From Chryseobacterium sp. OSA05B (GTDB lineage: Bacteria; Bacteroidota; Bacteroidia; Flavobacteriales; Weeksellaceae): a stretch of 64,000 nucleotides of DNA. The position numbers and the translations under genes are program-made. The stretch is taken from assembly GCF_019970065.1 (NCBI RefSeq), contig NZ_JAHXYH010000004.1, forward strand, positions 186,001-250,000. Reading direction: 5' to 3'. Below, in pieces: positions 8,112 through 15,979 of the stretch; within the stretch, counting starts at the first letter, position 1, and the number at the start of each line of letters is the position of its first letter. The notes under the pieces are model-generated. The model was not told where the DNA came from, searched no databases, and saw only the letters and a program-made list of their open reading frames with translations.

Positions 8112-9275
8112 ATGATAAAAACCGCAACACGATCAACCATTTTTTTGTTTCTGCTTTTTGGATTTCTGGGATTTTCTCAGAACAAGAAAAATTTTTCCAG
8201 TATCCCGAATATTTTACAGCAGATCATTCCCAATGACAGGATCGATTCCTGGGTGCTGGTGTACAACAGCTATGGTAAAAATCAGGAAATCAGGACTTCA
8301 GGCGGGAAGAAAGACTATACCCCACAATTTTCCGGCTTTAATTTATTCCCTACAGAAGACAGCTTTTACTATATCGCTTATGCTGCAAGCGGAAAGATGA
8401 ATTACATTACAGATCTTGAAGGTTTGAGGAAATTCGTTGGAAAAATTGACAATGCGGAAGAAGCGGCTATCGTTTTAACGGCCGAAGGATATATGGTAGA
8501 CGAGGAGTTTAAAGATGTTGCCGGTAACTATTATGAAGATGCAGCCAATTATTATCTGGACCTGGGAAAACTTACCTCAAAGGAATGTCCTTACCAGAAA
8601 ACGCATTATACACTGACTGTCAGTAAGTCTTCAGGAACTGTTTCCAATGTGAAAGACAACGGAACCTACATTGAACTTTACAATAAAAAATGCGCCAATA
8701 ATCCAAGGCTTTTAAAAATCCAGAAAAAAGAAGAACCAAAGATGACCCAAAGAAATCTACCAAACGAAAATAACGTTTACGAAACAGAAAGACTGATCAT
8801 CCAGCCTGTATCGGTGGATGACAGAGAATTTATTTTTGAACTTTACAACAGACCGAAGTTTATTCAATACATCGGAAATCGAGGAGTAAACAGCATTGCT
8901 GATGCTGAAAACTATATTATGAACAGGTTTCTTCCCCAGTTTGAAAAATCCGGTTTCGGAAACTATGTGGCCGTAACGAAAGATAAAGGCGAAAAAATAG
9001 GCGCGGTAGGCATCTTTGAAAGAGAAGGCCTCGATGTTGTGGATATAGGTTTTTCCCTGCTGGAAGAATTTGAAGGCAAAGGATATGCCTATGAAGCGGC
9101 TCAAAAGGTAAAATCGATCGGGATGGATATCTTTGGCCTGACAAAACTCTCTGCCATCACCTCAAAAGATAATTTTTCATCACAAAGCCTCATTAAAAAG
9201 CTGGGACTGGAATTCAAAAATTATGTGACGCTTCCCAATGACGATGAAGAATTAATGTACTTCGAAACAAAATAA
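8112..9275 (+). CDS. Fusion of an exported N-terminal domain with a GNAT acetyltransferase domain
   Basis: A 387-residue reading frame with two unlike parts. Residues 1-23 look like a signal peptide (STIFLFLLFGFLGFSQN). Residues 24-205 are an unrecognised domain (SGFNLFPTEDSFYYIAYA, KTHYTLTVSKSSG). Residues about 220-387 are a RimJ/RimL-type GNAT domain: YETERLIIQPV, then the acetyl-CoA region (GFSLLEEFEGKGYAYEA) and the SQSLIKKLGL helix. GNAT enzymes need cytosolic acetyl-CoA, so a signal peptide on the same chain is unexpected. An internal ATG at 8742 (residue 211), preceded by purine-rich aaaaaagaagaac, would make a free 177-residue acetyltransferase. Either one fused protein or two products are possible. 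No frameshift is visible. Confidence 0.8.
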   Translation: MIKTATRSTIFLFLLFGFLGFSQNKKNFSSIPNILQQIIPNDRIDSWVLVYNSYGKNQEIRTSGGKKDYTPQFSGFNLFPTEDSFYYIAYAASGKMNYITDLEGLRKFVGKIDNAEEAAIVLTAEGYMVDEEFKDVAGNYYEDAANYYLDLGKLTSKECPYQKTHYTLTVSKSSGTVSNVKDNGTYIELYNKKCANNPRLLKIQKKEEPKMTQRNLPNENNVYETERLIIQPVSVDDREFIFELYNRPKFIQYIGNRGVNSIADAENYIMNRFLPQFEKSGFGNYVAVTKDKGEKIGAVGIFEREGLDVVDIGFSLLEEFEGKGYAYEAAQKVKSIGMDIFGLTKLSAITSKDNFSSQSLIKKLGLEFKNYVTLPNDDEELMYFETK

Positions 9276-9449
9276 ATTCTAATTTCAGGAAGTCAAGCAG
9301 GAAGAGGGAAGTTGTTGAAATCTGAAGCATAACCGCATCACAAACTTTATTATTTTTTTAAACGATGTCATCAAATTTTACGATGACTGTTAAAATAATG
9401 CCCAATAGTACTTCCATCATCCCACTTCCAGCTTCCAACCCTGTAATTT

Positions 9450-9899
9450 CTATCCTTCCAGAATCTGGTCAGCCGCCGTTTTAGAGGTTACTTTCTCTAT
9501 CACTCTTGTACAGATTCCGTTTTCATCAAAAATAAAAGTGGTTCTTACGATCCCCATATAGGTCTTTCCGAATGTTTTCTTCTCCTGCCAAACCCCGAAT
9601 TTTTCGATGGCATCGTGATTCTCATCAGCAAGAAGATCATATGGAAAAGCAAACTTACTGTGGAAGTTTTTCTGCTTCTTTACACTGTCTCCGCTGATAC
9701 CCAGCAGTTGAAATCCTGCTTTTTTAAGCTTTGAGTAATTGTCACTCAGATTGCAGGCTTCTACCGTACACGTCGGCGTGCTGGCCTGAGGATAAAAGAA
9801 AACGACTAATTTCTTTCCGATCAGTTTTGATGAGGTTATGGTTTCACCATCCTGATTTGTTCCTTCAAATTCAGGTAATTTATCTCCAACTTTCAGCAT
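9450..9899 (-). CDS. bcp: Thioredoxin-dependent peroxiredoxin, BCP/PrxQ type
   Basis: Reduces hydrogen peroxide and organic peroxides in the cytosol, with electrons from thioredoxin. It is 149 residues long, as is usual. The peroxidatic Cys is C44 in TPTCTVEAC and the resolving Cys is C49, the five-residue spacing of atypical two-cysteine BCP enzymes. The usual Gly before the peroxidatic Cys is Thr here. It is divergent from nth across a 33-bp gap holding promoters in both directions, so an oxidant-defence gene and a base-excision repair gene may share control. Confidence 0.93.
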   Translation of the reverse strand: MLKVGDKLPEFEGTNQDGETITSSKLIGKKLVVFFYPQASTPTCTVEACNLSDNYSKLKKAGFQLLGISGDSVKKQKNFHSKFAFPYDLLADENHDAIEKFGVWQEKKTFGKTYMGIVRTTFIFDENGICTRVIEKVTSKTAADQILEG

Positions 9900-9906
9900 A
9901 ATGAAT

Positions 9907-9914
9907 TAATTTTG
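9907..9914 (+). promoter_or_regulatory. -7 box for nth
   Basis: TAATTTTG matches TAnnTTTG, 18 nt before the nth ATG at 9933. The predicted leader is only about 12 nt. No TTTG was seen at the right distance upstream. Confidence 0.45.
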
Positions 9915-9916
9915 TT

Positions 9917-9948
9917 CAAATTTAATGGTTAAATGACAAAAAAGCAAA
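9917..9948 (-). promoter_or_regulatory. Promoter for bcp
   Basis: On the minus strand the -7 box TAAATTTG (9917-9924) is 20 nt from a -33 TTTG (9945-9948), which lies inside the first codons of nth. The predicted leader is about 12 nt to the bcp ATG at 9899. It is interleaved with the nth promoter, so polymerases on the two promoters should interfere with each other. Confidence 0.55.
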
Positions 9949-10553
9949 GAGCTGAAATCGTTCAGAACGAACTGGAGAAATTATACCCTACCACACCTGT
10001 TCCTTTAGATCATACCGATCCTTACACCTTAATGGTTGCTGTAGCACTTTCTGCACAGACGACTGACAAAAAAGTGAATCAGGTGACTCCCCATCTTTTT
10101 GAAGTGGCCGGAACTCCGCAAAGGATGGCCAAACTGGAAGAATTTGAAATTAAAGAACTGATCAAAGAAATAGGACTGTCCAATACAAAAGCAAAAAACC
10201 TGAAAAGAATGGCTGAGCTTTTACTGGAAAGACATGATGGTATTGTTCCCCAGACCTATGAAGAACTGGAAGCGCTTCCCGGAGTTGGACATAAAACCGC
10301 TTCTGTGGTCATGAGCCAGGCCTTCGGATTTCCTGCTTTTCCGGTGGATACACACATTCACAGGCTGATGACGCAATGGAAGCTTACTTCGGGAAAAAAC
10401 GTCGTAGAAACGGAGAAAGACGCCAAGGCTATATTTCCGGAAGAAACGTGGAATAAGCTTCACCTGCAGATTATTTTCTACGGAAGAGAGTACTCACCGG
10501 CCAGAGGAAAAGGGGAGAAGGATTTTCTAACGAAAATGATGTTTGAGAAATAG
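9933..10553 (+). CDS. nth: Endonuclease III-family DNA glycosylase/AP lyase lacking the iron-sulfur cluster
   Basis: Base-excision repair enzyme that removes oxidised pyrimidines and nicks abasic sites. It has 206 residues. The helix-hairpin-helix is LPGVGHKTASVV (about 115-126), with catalytic Lys121, and the catalytic Asp is D139 in PVDTHIHR. The first helix (VALSAQTTDKKV) matches the DNA-binding LSAQTTD motif. The C-terminus (FYGREYSPARGKGEKDF) has none of the four cysteines of the C-x6-C-x2-C-x5-C loop that holds the 4Fe-4S cluster in Escherichia coli Nth. The fold and the two catalytic residues are otherwise kept, so it is probably active without the cluster. Confidence 0.92.
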   Translation: MTKKQRAEIVQNELEKLYPTTPVPLDHTDPYTLMVAVALSAQTTDKKVNQVTPHLFEVAGTPQRMAKLEEFEIKELIKEIGLSNTKAKNLKRMAELLLERHDGIVPQTYEELEALPGVGHKTASVVMSQAFGFPAFPVDTHIHRLMTQWKLTSGKNVVETEKDAKAIFPEETWNKLHLQIIFYGREYSPARGKGEKDFLTKMMFEK

Positions 10554-10676
10554 GGGTGAATTTGAGGGGAGTTATAAATTGTGAGTTATGAGTTTCGGGA
10601 TGAGGGGTTCGGGTTTGAGAGTAGGAGAGTTTGAGGGTTTCTGAGTATGCAAGCTTGAAATAAGTTGCTGTTTTTT

Positions 10677-11594
10677 TTATCTATTGTCAATTTTACTAAG
10701 TTTCTTCCAATGAAGCTCTCCTCTCAGATCGAACAGAACTTCGTACAGCTTTCTAAGTCCTCTGGTTCCCATCATGCCATAGTCTCTGATGTTTTTTGAT
10801 TTCAGATCATCATAATCTATCGTTAAATAAGCTGTTGGCTGGTCTGAATAACCTACTTTGTAATTTTCATCCAGATTTTCAAAATCCATATAGTTCAGCA
10901 GTTCCAGAATATTTTTGAGCCGCTCTTCAGATAATTTTGAGTGATAAACTCCTGAATATTCCTGGAAATTAACTGTATTATATCTGCCAGCGGTCCATTC
11001 TATATCAAGTCCGGAAATCTTTAAGGTAAAATCAGGGCAGATTCCATAACAACCGGATGCGCGGAATTCAATGGCTGAAATGCGGTGGTTTTTGGGCGCA
11101 TTATTTTCTTCAATGAAATCTCCAAATTTATAAACTAGAAGATCTTTTTTCAGCTTATATGCACTGAGATATTCATTTTTAATACTCAAATACTCTAGTT
11201 GATTATCCTTTACCTGAGTAAATGAGCATATTTCGTGAAGCTGACCGTTGCTTATCTGTTTGGTTTCAAAGCCACTTCCTTTGTCAAGAATACAGATGGT
11301 TGCAGGTCCGTCTCTTTTTTTTCCGGTAATGAGAATGTCCGTAAGTCCGTTCCCATCAAAATCACCTTTTATCCAGGGTTGTATCTTAAGACTGTCGGCG
11401 AAAGCAATGCAATTGGAGTCATACTTAATCTTATCGGTGACAGAAACATACTGAGTAATTTCTTTTCTGCCGATGAATTGCTGAACGTCCTCTGCAGTTT
11501 GCAGAGAATCGATTGAATTTGTCCTTTTTAAGCCTTGGGAGTATAAACTGACCAGAGATAGAAAAGACAGCATAAATGAAAGCTTATGAACCAT
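10677..11594 (-). CDS. Exported DUF6438-type protein
   Basis: A 305-residue protein of unknown function. It opens with a signal peptide (LSFMLSFLSLVSLYSQG). Residues about 85-100 (GDFDGNGLTDILITG) look like a VCBS/FG-GAP calcium-binding type repeat. From about residue 170 it matches the DUF6438 pattern, with FRASGCYGICPDFTLKI and LTIDYDDL. The paired Cys in GCYGICP may be a disulfide or metal site. The gap to nth (10554-10676) is convergent and holds only purine-rich repeat-like DNA with no clear terminator. Localisation is periplasmic or surface, by inference. Confidence 0.7.
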   Translation of the reverse strand: MVHKLSFMLSFLSLVSLYSQGLKRTNSIDSLQTAEDVQQFIGRKEITQYVSVTDKIKYDSNCIAFADSLKIQPWIKGDFDGNGLTDILITGKKRDGPATICILDKGSGFETKQISNGQLHEICSFTQVKDNQLEYLSIKNEYLSAYKLKKDLLVYKFGDFIEENNAPKNHRISAIEFRASGCYGICPDFTLKISGLDIEWTAGRYNTVNFQEYSGVYHSKLSEERLKNILELLNYMDFENLDENYKVGYSDQPTAYLTIDYDDLKSKNIRDYGMMGTRGLRKLYEVLFDLRGELHWKKLSKIDNR

Positions 11595-11631
11595 ATGGAT
11601 AGGATGGATTACTGAAATTAAATAAAAAAGT

Positions 11632-12078
11632 TTAAATATCTAGGAGCCTTCTGTGATAATTGATCTGACCCAAATGATAATCCAGATGGGTAATCAGGTG
11701 GATCAGAAAATATCCTGTAGTCATCTTATCTTCAAAAACAACAAGGGGATATTCTTTTTCAAGAACTTCTGCGTTTAATTGGCTCAGGACATCATCTACC
11801 ATAGCCGTGGTTGCTGCTACTTTTTCAATAAGTTCTGTTCTTGGAATATCTTTTAATGAAAATTCAAGCTCCCGGTTTCTGATATAGCCTGTTTTGCCAA
11901 GCTCTGCACCCAAATAAGTATTGAGATTTCCAACCAGATGCAGACATAGATTTCCCGCTGAATTAGCTATATTTTGATCAGTTTTCCAGATCGAAGATTC
12001 ATTCCGGTAAGATTCTATTTCAGTTTTTAGTTTATTCAAATCTCTGTTGTAAAGAGATTTCAGGCTTTCTATGATCAT
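11632..12078 (-). CDS. DinB-family protein
   Basis: A 148-residue four-helix protein of the DinB/YfiT superfamily. It begins MIIESLKSLYNRDLNKLKTE, has a helix with CLHLVGNLNTYLG (His near residue 47) and a C-terminal YFLIHLITHLDYHLGQI with several His that could complete the metal triad typical of this superfamily. Members are often metal-dependent thiol transferases (bacillithiol or mycothiol S-transferases), but the substrate cannot be assigned. It lies 37 bases upstream of the DUF6438 gene on the same strand. Confidence 0.75.
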   Translation of the reverse strand: MIIESLKSLYNRDLNKLKTEIESYRNESSIWKTDQNIANSAGNLCLHLVGNLNTYLGAELGKTGYIRNRELEFSLKDIPRTELIEKVAATTAMVDDVLSQLNAEVLEKEYPLVVFEDKMTTGYFLIHLITHLDYHLGQINYHRRLLDI

Positions 12079-12099
12079 TGTAATCGGGTTAAATTAAAC

Positions 12100-12136
12100 A
12101 AAAAAAGATGGGACATTAAAATTAATCATCCCATCT
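12100..12136 (-). terminator. Terminator of the DUF885 gene
   Basis: An 8-bp perfect stem (agatggga/tcccatct) with a 15-nt loop is followed on the minus strand by a run of seven T. It lies 28 bases past the stop codon at 12164. Confidence 0.85.
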
Positions 12137-12163
12137 CTATTATTTTTACTTTTTTTAATAATT

Positions 12164-13960
12164 CTATTGCTGCTTCTTAGCCCATAGCTCCATCTTTCTG
12201 TTCAGAACATCAAGCGGAAGACATCCCTGACTTAAAATCTCATCATGGAAGTTGGCTAAATTAAACTTCTTACCAAGCTGTTTCTGATACTGTTCTCTAA
12301 GCTCACGGATTCTCAACGATCCAATTTTGTAGCCTAAAGCCTGACCCGGCATCGCCATATATCTTTCCACTTCTGCAGTAGCACTGGCTTCATCATAAGA
12401 GATATTACTCAGGAAATATTTGATAGCTTCTTCTCTGCTCATGGTTCCCGTATGAATTCCGGTATCTACGACCAATCTTACCGCTCTCAGCATCTGATCA
12501 CTCAGATAACCCATTTTCTGGTAAGGATCTGTATAAAGGCCAAACTCAGGTCCAAGAGTCTCACAATAATGCGCCCAGCCTTCTCCATAAGCCCCAAACC
12601 ATCCGAATCTCATGAATTTGGGAAGCTTCGTATTTTCCTGCTGAAGAGAAACCTGATAGTGATGTCCCGGTATTGCTTCGTGAAGGAAAAGAGATTCCAT
12701 TCCTGAAGTCACATTGAATTGGGTAGGATCAGGAATCGGCATATAAAATATTCCCGGTCTTTTTCCATCCGGAGTTCCCTGGATATACTCTGCGCTGGCA
12801 CTTGCTTCCCTGAATTTTTCCGTTTGTCTGATCTCAAACTTCGTTTTCGGCGTGACGCTGAACATGGTTTTTAGTTTAGGAGTGATCTTCGCTAGAATAC
12901 CGTTAAATCCATTTAAAACCTCTTTAGAAGTCTTGTAGGGCATAGCTTTAGGATCTGTTTTTACAAAATTGATAAACTCTTCCAGTGTTCCTGAAAAACC
13001 AACCTGCTGTTTTACTTTTTCCATTTCAGCACGAAGCATAGCGACCTGTTGAACTCCGATTTTATTGATTTCCTCAGGTGATTTCTTCGTCGTTGTCCAG
13101 CTTTTAGCGTAATATCTGTAGATCTCATTTCCGTTCGGAAGGCTGTTATAACCATCCGTATCTCTGGCTTTCGGCAGATATTCCTTCTCCAGGAATGTGC
13201 CCATTTTCGTATAAGCCGGAATGATCTTTTTGGTGATTGCTTCTGCATACAGAGCCGAATATTTATCTTTCTGAGCTTTGGTGAAGCTTTTCGGGAAATT
13301 TTTTACCGGTCCGTAGAAAATATTTTTATCCATTTCAGCCGTTGTGATCTCTTCTGCTCTCATCTGAGGAATCATTTTAACGACCAGTTTTTTTGGAAGA
13401 ACCACTTTATTGGTGATTCCTTCACGGAAATTGTCGGCTGCTGCATTCATCCATTCCGGGAACTTTTCCATTCTTTTCAACCAGTCGCTGTAGTCTTTTT
13501 CTGTTTTAAAAGGCTGGCTTCCTTCTCCGCTTCCATACAGCGGAAAGTTCAGGGGAAGTCCTCCGAACTGGGTAAAAGGAATATATTCCGGGTGATAGGC
13601 GTAGGCTTCGATTTTATCTTTTAAAGTATAATCCAGAACATCGTAAACTACCTTTTCTTCATCTGAAAGGCCTTTATAGTCAACACTTTCCAGCTGTTTC
13701 TGGACAGAATTGTAAAAGGCAACCTCGCCGGAAATAAAGTCCTTGTCTATATTGATCGGAAGCTGGTCGTTGTATCTCGTATCTCCCTGAGAAGTAGCTT
13801 CTAAAGGGTATAGTTTCAGATACTGCTCATAATACCTGGATGCAATGGAATCCATATTTGTAGGCGTCACCTTTGTCAGGGGAGAATCGGATTTTTTGCA
13901 GGATGCAAGGCTGATCACCAGTCCAAGCCCTAAAATACCTTTTGATAAAATGTTTTTCAT
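12164..13960 (-). CDS. DUF885 peptidase-like lipoprotein
   Basis: A 598-residue envelope protein of the DUF885 family, thought to be zinc-dependent peptidases acting outside the cytoplasm. I choose the ATG at 13960 because it opens a lipoprotein signal peptide with lipobox LASC (MKNILSKGILGLGLVISLASC). A longer frame starts 60 bases upstream but covers the promoter. The family motif HEAIPGHHYQ is near residue 430 and probably binds the metal with a downstream Glu (GYGEGWAHYCE). The protein should be anchored in a membrane by its lipidated Cys. The substrate is unknown. Confidence 0.88.
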   Translation of the reverse strand: MKNILSKGILGLGLVISLASCKKSDSPLTKVTPTNMDSIASRYYEQYLKLYPLEATSQGDTRYNDQLPINIDKDFISGEVAFYNSVQKQLESVDYKGLSDEEKVVYDVLDYTLKDKIEAYAYHPEYIPFTQFGGLPLNFPLYGSGEGSQPFKTEKDYSDWLKRMEKFPEWMNAAADNFREGITNKVVLPKKLVVKMIPQMRAEEITTAEMDKNIFYGPVKNFPKSFTKAQKDKYSALYAEAITKKIIPAYTKMGTFLEKEYLPKARDTDGYNSLPNGNEIYRYYAKSWTTTKKSPEEINKIGVQQVAMLRAEMEKVKQQVGFSGTLEEFINFVKTDPKAMPYKTSKEVLNGFNGILAKITPKLKTMFSVTPKTKFEIRQTEKFREASASAEYIQGTPDGKRPGIFYMPIPDPTQFNVTSGMESLFLHEAIPGHHYQVSLQQENTKLPKFMRFGWFGAYGEGWAHYCETLGPEFGLYTDPYQKMGYLSDQMLRAVRLVVDTGIHTGTMSREEAIKYFLSNISYDEASATAEVERYMAMPGQALGYKIGSLRIRELREQYQKQLGKKFNLANFHDEILSQGCLPLDVLNRKMELWAKKQQ

Positions 13961-13979
13961 TTTCAGAATCTTTATGCAG

Positions 13980-13987
13980 CAAAAGTA
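13980..13987 (-). promoter_or_regulatory. -7 box for the DUF885 gene
   Basis: On the minus strand TACTTTTG matches TAnnTTTG, 19 nt before the ATG at 13960. It supports the shorter start. No -33 TTTG is evident. Confidence 0.45.
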
Positions 13988-14072
13988 AGTATTATTGGCA
14001 TATACGGAATAATCAATCATAATGATTTAAAAAAATAATTTTCAAAATATTTTCAACTTTGAATCAATTTTT

Positions 14073-14080
14073 TATCTTTG
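14073..14080 (+). promoter_or_regulatory. -7 box for the acidic protein gene at 14129
   Basis: TATCTTTG matches TAnnTTTG, 48 nt before the ATG at 14129. There is no TTTG at the expected -33 position. Confidence 0.5.
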
Positions 14081-14128
14081 TCTAAAACGTTTAACAATCA
14101 TATTATTACAGCTCTTTTTTAAGAAATA

Positions 14129-14590
14129 ATGAAAGGGATTTTAAAAATTTACCATCCGGAGGAGACCCTAAAATACAATATTAGAAACACTTATTGTAAG
14201 GCGGTCTACAGCAACCAACAACATTTATTAGAGGTTGAAATTTTAACGGATGACAGTTTGGATCATGTAGATGATGATTCATTACAGTACAACTTTCCGC
14301 AGCTTTCACTTGAAATTTTCGATTTTCCTATCGAATCGAAGGAAATTGAAGGAAAAGTGATCAGGATTAATGATTCTGAAGAAGAAACCTACACGGAAGT
14401 TGATTTATTCGATGACGAAGACGCCTTTATCTATGATAATGAGCTCCAGTTTGAGAAAAATGAAGAAGGCGAGCTTCAGGTCATATGGAAGGGTACTATC
14501 GACGATTTCTATACGGGATCTGATGCGCCGATCCCATTCCGTTTAAAATGCGAATTTACGCAGGATGACATTGATGTAGGCGAGGAATAG
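14129..14590 (+). CDS. Acidic conserved hypothetical protein
   Basis: A 153-residue protein I do not recognise. It has no signal peptide or membrane segment and is strongly acidic, with clusters such as TDDSLDHVDDDSL, DSEEETYTEVDLFDDED and a C-terminal DDIDVGEE. The predicted strands suggest a small beta protein. It has its own promoter, is followed by a perfect inverted repeat, and stands 170 bases before the ExbB operon. The clean promoter, good codon use and full-length frame make it a real gene. No function is proposed. Confidence 0.75.
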   Translation: MKGILKIYHPEETLKYNIRNTYCKAVYSNQQHLLEVEILTDDSLDHVDDDSLQYNFPQLSLEIFDFPIESKEIEGKVIRINDSEEETYTEVDLFDDEDAFIYDNELQFEKNEEGELQVIWKGTIDDFYTGSDAPIPFRLKCEFTQDDIDVGEE

Positions 14591-14613
14591 CCTCTTTTTC
14601 GTCCTTTTTATAT

Positions 14614-14651
14614 CAAATTTCTTTTCAAAATTTCTTTTGGAAAGAAATTTG
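14614..14651. repeat. Perfect inverted repeat downstream of the acidic protein gene
   Basis: caaatttcttt is repeated as aaagaaatttg with a 16-nt loop (11 pairs). No T-run follows on the plus strand, so it is not a standard terminator. It may protect the 3' end of the mRNA or be an operator between the two genes. Confidence 0.5.
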
Positions 14652-14723
14652 CTGCATCTGAATTATAACAAATTTTAAGTTGTTTTTAAGCAATTTTTAA
14701 GAGAGCAATTCATAATATTCCAC

Positions 14724-14731
14724 TACATTTG
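14724..14731 (+). promoter_or_regulatory. -7 box for the ExbB-ExbD-TonB operon
   Basis: TACATTTG matches TAnnTTTG, 29 nt before the ATG at 14761. A -33 TTTG is not seen. Confidence 0.5.
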
Positions 14732-14760
14732 TCGTTAAAATTTTATAAAAATTCACATTA

Positions 14761-15465
14761 ATGCTGTTAACGGAACTTACTCAGATTTTATTTGCACAGA
14801 TTACTGCTCCTGCAGTTGCAACAGACGATTTAGAATTTTCATTTTGGAAGATCATGTTCCACGGAGGGGCTTTCGCTAAAATAGTGATGTTTGTCGTTCT
14901 GGCTTTAGGTGTGTTTTCGCTATACCTGTTTTTTGAACGTTTCTTCTTTATTAAAAGGCTGACTTCAAAAACAGATGCCAATTTCATGGAGAATATTGAA
15001 GATTTTATCAAAGAAGGAAAGATAGAATCTGCTGCAGATTACTGTAAAAGACAAAACTCTCCTGAAGGAAGAATCCTGGAAAAAGGAATTTCAAGACTGG
15101 GACGTCCTGTTTCCGACATTGTAAGTGCTATGGAATCCCAGGCTCAGGTAGAGGTAGCGAATATGGAAAAGAACCTTAACCTTTTGGCTGTAGTACCAAG
15201 TATCGCACCGATGCTGGGGCTTTTAGGTACAGTTATCGGGATGATCATCGCGTTCTTCAACCTTTCTCATGCAACGGGATCTTTCTCTCCAAAAACATTG
15301 TCTGAAGGTATTTATACGGCATTGGGACAGACGGCGGTAGGTTTGGCTGTAGCTATTCCTGCTAACTTTTTTTACAATATTCTTTTAACGAGAATTGACA
15401 GATTTGTATTGAAAGCTCAGAATATGTCCGGAGAATTTTTAGACCTTATCAACAAACCTTTATAA
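14761..15465 (+). CDS. exbB: MotA/TolQ/ExbB proton channel family protein
   Basis: Inner-membrane proton channel subunit that, with ExbD and a TonB-type protein, turns the proton gradient into force on outer-membrane receptors. It has 234 residues with three membrane segments: about 37-60 (FAKIVMFVVLALGVFSLYLF), about 130-155 (LAVVPSIAPMLGLLGTVIGM, the conserved ExbB/TolQ block) and about 180-205 (LGQTAVGLAVAIPANFFYN). The conserved Gly/Thr and Pro residues of the pore helices are present. It leads a three-gene operon ending in a strong terminator. Confidence 0.93.
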   Translation: MLLTELTQILFAQITAPAVATDDLEFSFWKIMFHGGAFAKIVMFVVLALGVFSLYLFFERFFFIKRLTSKTDANFMENIEDFIKEGKIESAADYCKRQNSPEGRILEKGISRLGRPVSDIVSAMESQAQVEVANMEKNLNLLAVVPSIAPMLGLLGTVIGMIIAFFNLSHATGSFSPKTLSEGIYTALGQTAVGLAVAIPANFFYNILLTRIDRFVLKAQNMSGEFLDLINKPL

Positions 15466-15547
15466 ATCTTTCTTATGAAATCGCTGGCCAGAATGTTTTC
15501 AAACAATAGCGATTCCATCTGACCATTAAAAAAGTAAAAATAAACAG

Positions 15548-15946
15548 ATGAAAATTCAGAGAAGAAATAAAGCGAATCCCGAATTCAGTTTGGCAGCGAT
15601 GACCGATGTTATCTTGCTGATGCTGATATTCTTTATGATCACTTCGTCAGCCGCCAATCAAAGCGCGATTGATGTAAAGTTGCCAAAAGCGGGAGCAGTT
15701 GAAGATAATATTCCTAATCCTTTGACGGTAAGTATTAAACCGGACGGAACGTATTTTGTAGATGATAATCCTGTGACAAGAGATCAGCTGGAAGCTGTCA
15801 TTGTCAGTAAATTAACAGGTCAAACGAATAGATCTTTTACCATTCGTGCGGATGAAAATACGATGCACAAAGATGTAGTCTTCGTCATGGAAATCGCCGA
15901 AAAGAATAAATTTAATATTGCGATTGCAACCGTTAAAGATAAATAA
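15548..15946 (+). CDS. exbD: ExbD/TolR family biopolymer transport protein
   Basis: A 132-residue partner of the ExbB channel. It has one N-terminal membrane helix (about 16-35) preceded by the conserved Asp in AAMTDVILLMLIFFMI, the residue that carries protons in ExbD/TolR. The periplasmic domain follows (VKLPKAGAVEDN to the end), with the typical VSIKPDGTYFVDDNPV and IRADENTMH strands. It lies 82 bases after exbB. Confidence 0.93.
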   Translation: MKIQRRNKANPEFSLAAMTDVILLMLIFFMITSSAANQSAIDVKLPKAGAVEDNIPNPLTVSIKPDGTYFVDDNPVTRDQLEAVIVSKLTGQTNRSFTIRADENTMHKDVVFVMEIAEKNKFNIAIATVKDK

Positions 15947-15979
15947 TGACTCCGAAGCATTCGGAAAGAATCATTTAAA

